The notes under the pieces: model-generated
Databases searched by the model: none
What the model saw: the letters and a program-made list of their open reading frames with translations, nothing else
Told to the model about the DNA's origin: nothing
Translations under genes and position numbers: made by a program
Source: Membranipora membranacea
Taxonomy: Eukaryota > Bryozoa > Gymnolaemata > Cheilostomatida > Membraniporidae
Direction of reading: 5' to 3'
DNA length: 64,000 nucleotides
Assembly: GCA_914767715.1 (NCBI GenBank)
Contig: OU612068.1
Span: 17,482,001-17,546,000, forward strand
Shown: positions 59,629-64,000 of the stretch, piece after piece
How positions within the stretch are numbered: the first letter of the stretch is position 1
How the letters are laid out: each line of letters begins with the position of its first letter

Positions 59629-62600
59629 TTAATGTTTCAGGACAAGATCCCAGTCTATCTGAGTGCCATGCACTTCTCGTTCCAACCATTTCTCATAATT
59701 CATTTTAAACTCCATGGTAAGCTGCACCTCTTCGCCTAGTATACTCTGGAGGTTATTGTCAACTGGTTTGAACTCTGGATCGAACCCGTCGTTCACATAT
59801 CTCCTGTTGTTGAACCTGTCGACACAGGATCGGAGAGCGTATTCCTCAGCCTGGAAATCCCATGGTCTTGCATCCATATCTGTAAGCATATCACAGAAGA
59901 TTGATCAGCTTTGATCGTGGTAAAAGAACTAGCAGGCCCGTAGTTCTAGGGGAGGCAGGGACCCTCTGCCTGCCCTAGAATGCTGATTAGAGTGGCCTAA
60001 AATGCTATTATTTAATTTCCATGTCAGAATCAGCTATTTTGGACCATTTGCTATTTATATCACTTTGGAGGATGAGTACTGGGTAACTTAAGAGGAGCTT
60101 ACAATACCCAACCTGGTGTTACTTCACACCCTCAAGGATTCTCGCCTCCCCTACAATTTTTCCTAAACTATGGTCCTGACTAGGTGAATTCTTAGGCTGT
60201 TAGCGACTGTCTTTGATTTTGATCAACTCATTAATAATTTTTTGCATTCTGAAGTTGGAAGATCTCAACTTTTCAAATCAATGCATAAAAAAAACGTTAT
60301 TTTTACCAATAGACAGCAAAAGCAGATATCATATTTTTATTCAAAAATGTAAAATTAAAAATTCCAAATGATAATTTCCCACAAATCAGCAAACTATTAA
60401 CTATCCTTATATGTTACAAACCAGAAATGCTGCCAAACGATATACTTAACATAAGGAATTATTATAACTTGGTGAATTTATGTAATGTTATGATTTAGTG
60501 CATATGCTGTCACTATCGATGCATTTGCATATCTAAGCTTACTTCACGAGATACAATGTTCCTCAAAAATATATACATGTAGATCAAAAATGGGTACATA
60601 CCATTTCCAAATGCCCAGTCATCTGTAAGCCTGTGGCGGACTTTGTTATAGATGGCAGACATTGTTTTCATATTACTCTTGCGCCACTGCCTTCCCAGGT
60701 ATTTGGTCTGCAGTTTGATTAGTTTCAGGACATAAACCTGCATCATAGCATGTTTGACCTTGAGAGCTCTCTTCAATATTGGGGCGGATTTGAAGATGAT
60801 CAGCATCTGCAAAAAGAAGGCAGTTGAATTTACAACAACAACCTCTAAAAGTACATCACATCACCGCCTCCTTATTATCATAGGCTGCATCGAGACCAAG
60901 GTTGGACCTTATCAAACATTTCAGTCAAAGTTGAATTTATCGTTCGATCATCACGAACAAAAATTCTTTTTAATTTTTATTCAGCAATAAAAAAGGTGTA
61001 TCCGGGCTGTATCAACCAACACAATCAGCTGTTTACTGCAAAATTGACATAAAGGTGCGGGGAAGTCATGTCATAAGCAGGTTTAAAACTAGAACGTGTA
61101 TTACAGGATTAAGCTAGTTCATATCTTTCAACCTAGCTTGGGTTCTTTTCCTCGGATACAACAGCGTACAAGTCATACCCCATCCCTGCCCATAATGGCG
61201 ATATTGGATGCATGGCTGGCTATCCAAGGAGCTTGAAGCTTGGGCTAACTTCCACTGAAATTCTTACCATAGTTCTTGAATGTTTCCATTTGGTGAGTTT
61301 GTTGAGTATTCTTAACAAATTGATACAAGAGAACATGTTCCTCCAACAGCATGTCTGCATATCTCCTGCTTCCTGTAAAGATCAAATAAAAGAATCTTTG
61401 TATCAAAAATAATGTTAACTACCCTCTCTGGTCCATCTGCTCTTGGCAAATTCTTCAAATCAGAATCAAGTCAGAATCAAGAATCAGAATCAAATCAGAG
61501 TCAGAATCAAATCAGAATCATAACATGAGTAATCATCAGAACTGATTACGGAAATTTGACAGCAGGACTGATCATGAAAAACATTAGAAATGATGAATTG
61601 TTGCTCACAATAATATGTATTATTATTACTATTACTATGAAGAAATCTCTACTTCAATATGTGGCAAAAATGAGAACAAAGACTTCTACACCTTTATTTG
61701 AATATGGCAAGTCTTTATTTCTTGTTTTATGCAAGACAAGATGTAATAGTCCCTACACAAGTAGTGAGCAGAGATTACTATTGCAATAATAAATATTTTA
61801 TAACTAGGTGCCTATCTATCCTGCATTGACAAGCTTTGTTTGGAGGGTGGAGGAACCCCCCCCCCCCACCCACCCACTGAACAGAGCTTGTCAAGACAGG
61901 CTAGTGCCTATCCTACCAGCAACCACTTTGACAAAGCATTGATTTACTTGGATTTTCAATTATTTTTTGAATCACCTACAGTTTATGTAGGCTTCATTTA
62001 TGAACCACCCATATGTCAAAAGGTAGGATCTGTTGTCAAATTTTCAACCTACCAGTGTTTCAGCTGTCAGTTCATTGTGTTCATTGATGACACAGGCGGG
62101 GAAGTCTAGTACACTGATGCTGTTCTTAGCTTGGACATATGTCAGTATCGTCTGATTGAAAAATTTGATCACCAGAGGTATACAATTGGCAAATACCAAA
62201 TGCTGGCTCATAAACTCAAACTACAAAATAGAGTACAATAAAGGGTTAATATGATGCGTTTGATAAACACATCTGTGTGCAACAAGGTGGCCGAATTTGC
62301 CTGAGAAACTAACTACAATTAGTCAAAAAAAGAAAAAAAGAAAGAAACAATCACAGGAGGTGAATTTCAGGCAAGCTTGATGGACAAATAATCTTTGAAA
62401 TATTCTGAAATTGCTCCATAATAGACAGGACCGAAGAGATAGTTTCCTGCAAAAAGAATACCTGACAATAAAAATGGACATCATGTATGTGGTATGGTAT
62501 GGCCATGGTAGAAATCAATCTTGTTGCCATCACAAACCTAATGGTGACCTATCAATTTCATCATTCATGTATGTTGTGACTCTGCACATAAGCAAAACTG

Positions 62601-63978
62601 GGTTTACTACATTTGAAAACCGGACCTTCATCTTGTCCCCGTCTGTTTAGACCGAACTCGATCTGGCGATATAGTTTTGTAATCTAGAACAGGACTATCC
62701 AGTAACAGTAGGGGGTAAACCTATAACTCGTTATCAGGACTAGATACAACAGTCCGGGGTGAATATATCATACCTGGTAAACGTGGTTGAGTTTAAACCA
62801 TTTCAGTAGTAACAGGAATAAACCAGATATCGATTTGACTATTATCTCCTTGTGACGGTTGACATCCATGCCAAGTTTGACTGTCTCAACTACGGTGGTC
62901 CTACAAAAAGTGATTGAAATTGACACTCGGGAACACTGAAGTTTGGCAAATGCTCAGTACCAATGTGTCATTAATATCATGTGTTTATAACAACTTTGGC
63001 TTTAGTGCCATATCACTTGCAGAGAACACTTATCACTGATCAAATGCAACTATTTCGATTTTCCTAGCTTTGAAGGAGGGGGAAAACTGAAAAAAACATC
63101 AAGCAGTCCACCATTTTTGTGTGTACTCACAATACCGATTGCGACCTATTGCATTTGAAATGGCAGCATGTTTCACCTTTTTTATATACAATGTAAAACT
63201 TTTATTGTTATCAACCATTTCGACATTTCGAATGATTTATAGTCAATAAAAACATGAACTTACGGCATTTCCTCGGGGAGCACATCGGCCAGTATGTTGA
63301 TAGATTCAGTTTTAGCTTTACATGTTGGAGCTGCCGCCAGTAGAAGTTTAAGTAGAGAGATCATACACTGAGGTAAATTAGGCAGCATAGCTCTATACAG
63401 GGCCTCGGCAGCAGTCTCAGGGATATCTGTCTCTGGCTGAAGATGTATTAAAAGTTATGAGTGCCAAGTATGGTATCAAATTTTCAAGGACATTGAATGT
63501 TGGAAGTTGCAAGTTCAGGCCCGTTTTCATAGGTGGCAAGGGGAGGGAGTTGGTAACACGCCGCAGCAAGCTCTAATAAATTTGAATTGTGGATGAGGAA
63601 TCCGTAGGGGATTTTAAGTTCTCATAAAACAAATTGGCACAAATGGTGAGCTACCACTATGTATAATCTCTGTTAAAAACCAAAATCAGCTCAAATAACA
63701 ATCAGATCAGTAATATCAGTAAACTCCATGAATTAAAAAATGAGCAACAGATCAGATTAGATATCTATAAATGTACCTTGGATAGCGGGTTCTTTGTGAT
63801 ATCTTCCTCCCTCTTCACTTGATCTTCAGCCAGTGAGATATAGAGATGGTCCTTGAGCACATTGACTCCCTCATGTATTGGTTTAGGTAACCCAGCTAGT
63901 GACGAGGTGTCATTGTTAACCTTGAAGCCAACAAACTTCGTTCTGGTCTGCTCGAGGAACTGTTCCAAATCTTTTTGT
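59629..63978 (-). CDS. STRIP1: Striatin-interacting protein (STRIP1/2, FAM40) homologue, C-terminal seven exons
   Basis: Exons 63978-63777, 63436-63264, 62900-62774, 62220-62053, 61372-61268, 60806-60602 and 59879-59629 (stop), all in phase. About 410 residues; the N-terminal half lies beyond the window. Diagnostic stretches: GLPKPIHEGV, AAAPTCKAKTESINILADVL, GMDVNRHKEIIVKSIS, KWFKLNHVYQFEFMSQHLVF, FSCINLLRILNKLTKWKHSR, FKSAPILKRALKVKHAMMQ, QTKYLGRQWRKSNMKTMSAI, DDWAFGN-DMDARPWDFQAEE and NYEKWLEREV. STRIP proteins are scaffolds of the STRIPAK phosphatase-kinase complex with striatin, PP2A and MOB4, acting in Hippo, cytoskeleton and cell-cell signalling. Vertebrates have two paralogues; this sequence cannot be assigned to one. 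The final residues (DWDLVLKH) replace the vertebrate SWEELLQ-type end. Confidence 0.95.
59933..60178. mobile_element. MITE with CAGGCCCGTAGTT ends, copy 2
   Basis: Same start (CAGGCCCGTAGTTCTAGGGG), internal AGTGGCCTAAAA and ending (CCTAAACTATGGTCCTG) as the copy at 25323. Exact 5-bp flanks ACTAG at 59928-59932 and 60179-60183. It lies in the last intron of the STRIP gene, close upstream of the final exon. Confidence 0.82.
61455..61525 (+). repeat. AATCAGAATCAA simple repeat
   Basis: Short units of the type (A)ATCAGAATCAA(GT) are repeated imperfectly about seven times, in a STRIP intron. Confidence 0.85.
61817..61903. mobile_element. 87-bp hairpin MITE with exact 9-bp target duplication
   Basis: Left end TATCCTGCATTGACAAGCTT and inverted right end TAGCCTGTCTTGACAAGCTC pair across a GGTGGAGG/poly-C loop. 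Exact direct repeat GTGCCTATC at 61808-61816 and 61904-61912. A solo end of the same family (CTAGCCTGTCTTAACAAGCTT) occurs at 53951. It lies in a STRIP intron. Confidence 0.88.
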
Positions 63979-64000
63979 CTGAAATAAGTGCAATAATGAG

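Overview
This is a window of eukaryotic nuclear DNA from an animal. The genes are split by GT-AG introns of a few hundred bases to several kb. There are no operons, and the non-coding DNA is AT-rich and full of small repeats. The combination of SAMTOR/BMT2, a GH65 hydroxylysine-glucosidase relative, a CP2-type transcription factor and a STRIP protein points to a metazoan. Small gene families, modest introns and many hairpin-like transposons suggest an invertebrate, possibly a sponge or other early branch. The species cannot be fixed from the sequence alone.

Layout. (1) 562-7537, plus strand: the 3' part of a SAMTOR/BMT2 homologue. A complete two-exon sulfotransferase-like gene (3464-5174, minus) lies wholly inside one of its introns. 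(2) 9391-12879, plus: a four-exon theta-like glutathione S-transferase. (3) 13659-25746, minus: a complete 14-exon GH65 protein of the PGGHG/acid-trehalase-like group. It has a signal peptide, a hydrophobic C-terminal tail and an apparent loss of the usual catalytic Glu. It converges tail to tail on the GST gene. (4) 25.7-37.6 kb: a gene-poor stretch with a hAT-like element, a 9-bp-TSD hairpin element and a tRNA-derived SINE. (5) 37594-58782, plus: a complete CP2/LBP-1 family gene of about 14 coding exons, with one candidate in-frame extra exon and one candidate 'poison' exon. (6) 59629-63978, minus: the last seven exons of a STRIP1/2 homologue, tail to tail with the CP2 gene.

No functional cluster is evident; the six genes look like unrelated housekeeping or regulatory loci. 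The most unusual content is the population of miniature inverted-repeat elements. Several carry crisp target-site duplications: a 9-bp-TSD group with TA-starting termini, two TTAA-specific families (one copy inserted into another copy of itself, and one family docked on the TTAA of another), a hAT-like 8-bp-TSD element, and a 31-bp perfect palindrome flanked by an 8-bp direct repeat. Gene models were built by hand from reading-frame phase and splice consensus. Family assignments are by recognition of conserved motifs, and no database search was run.
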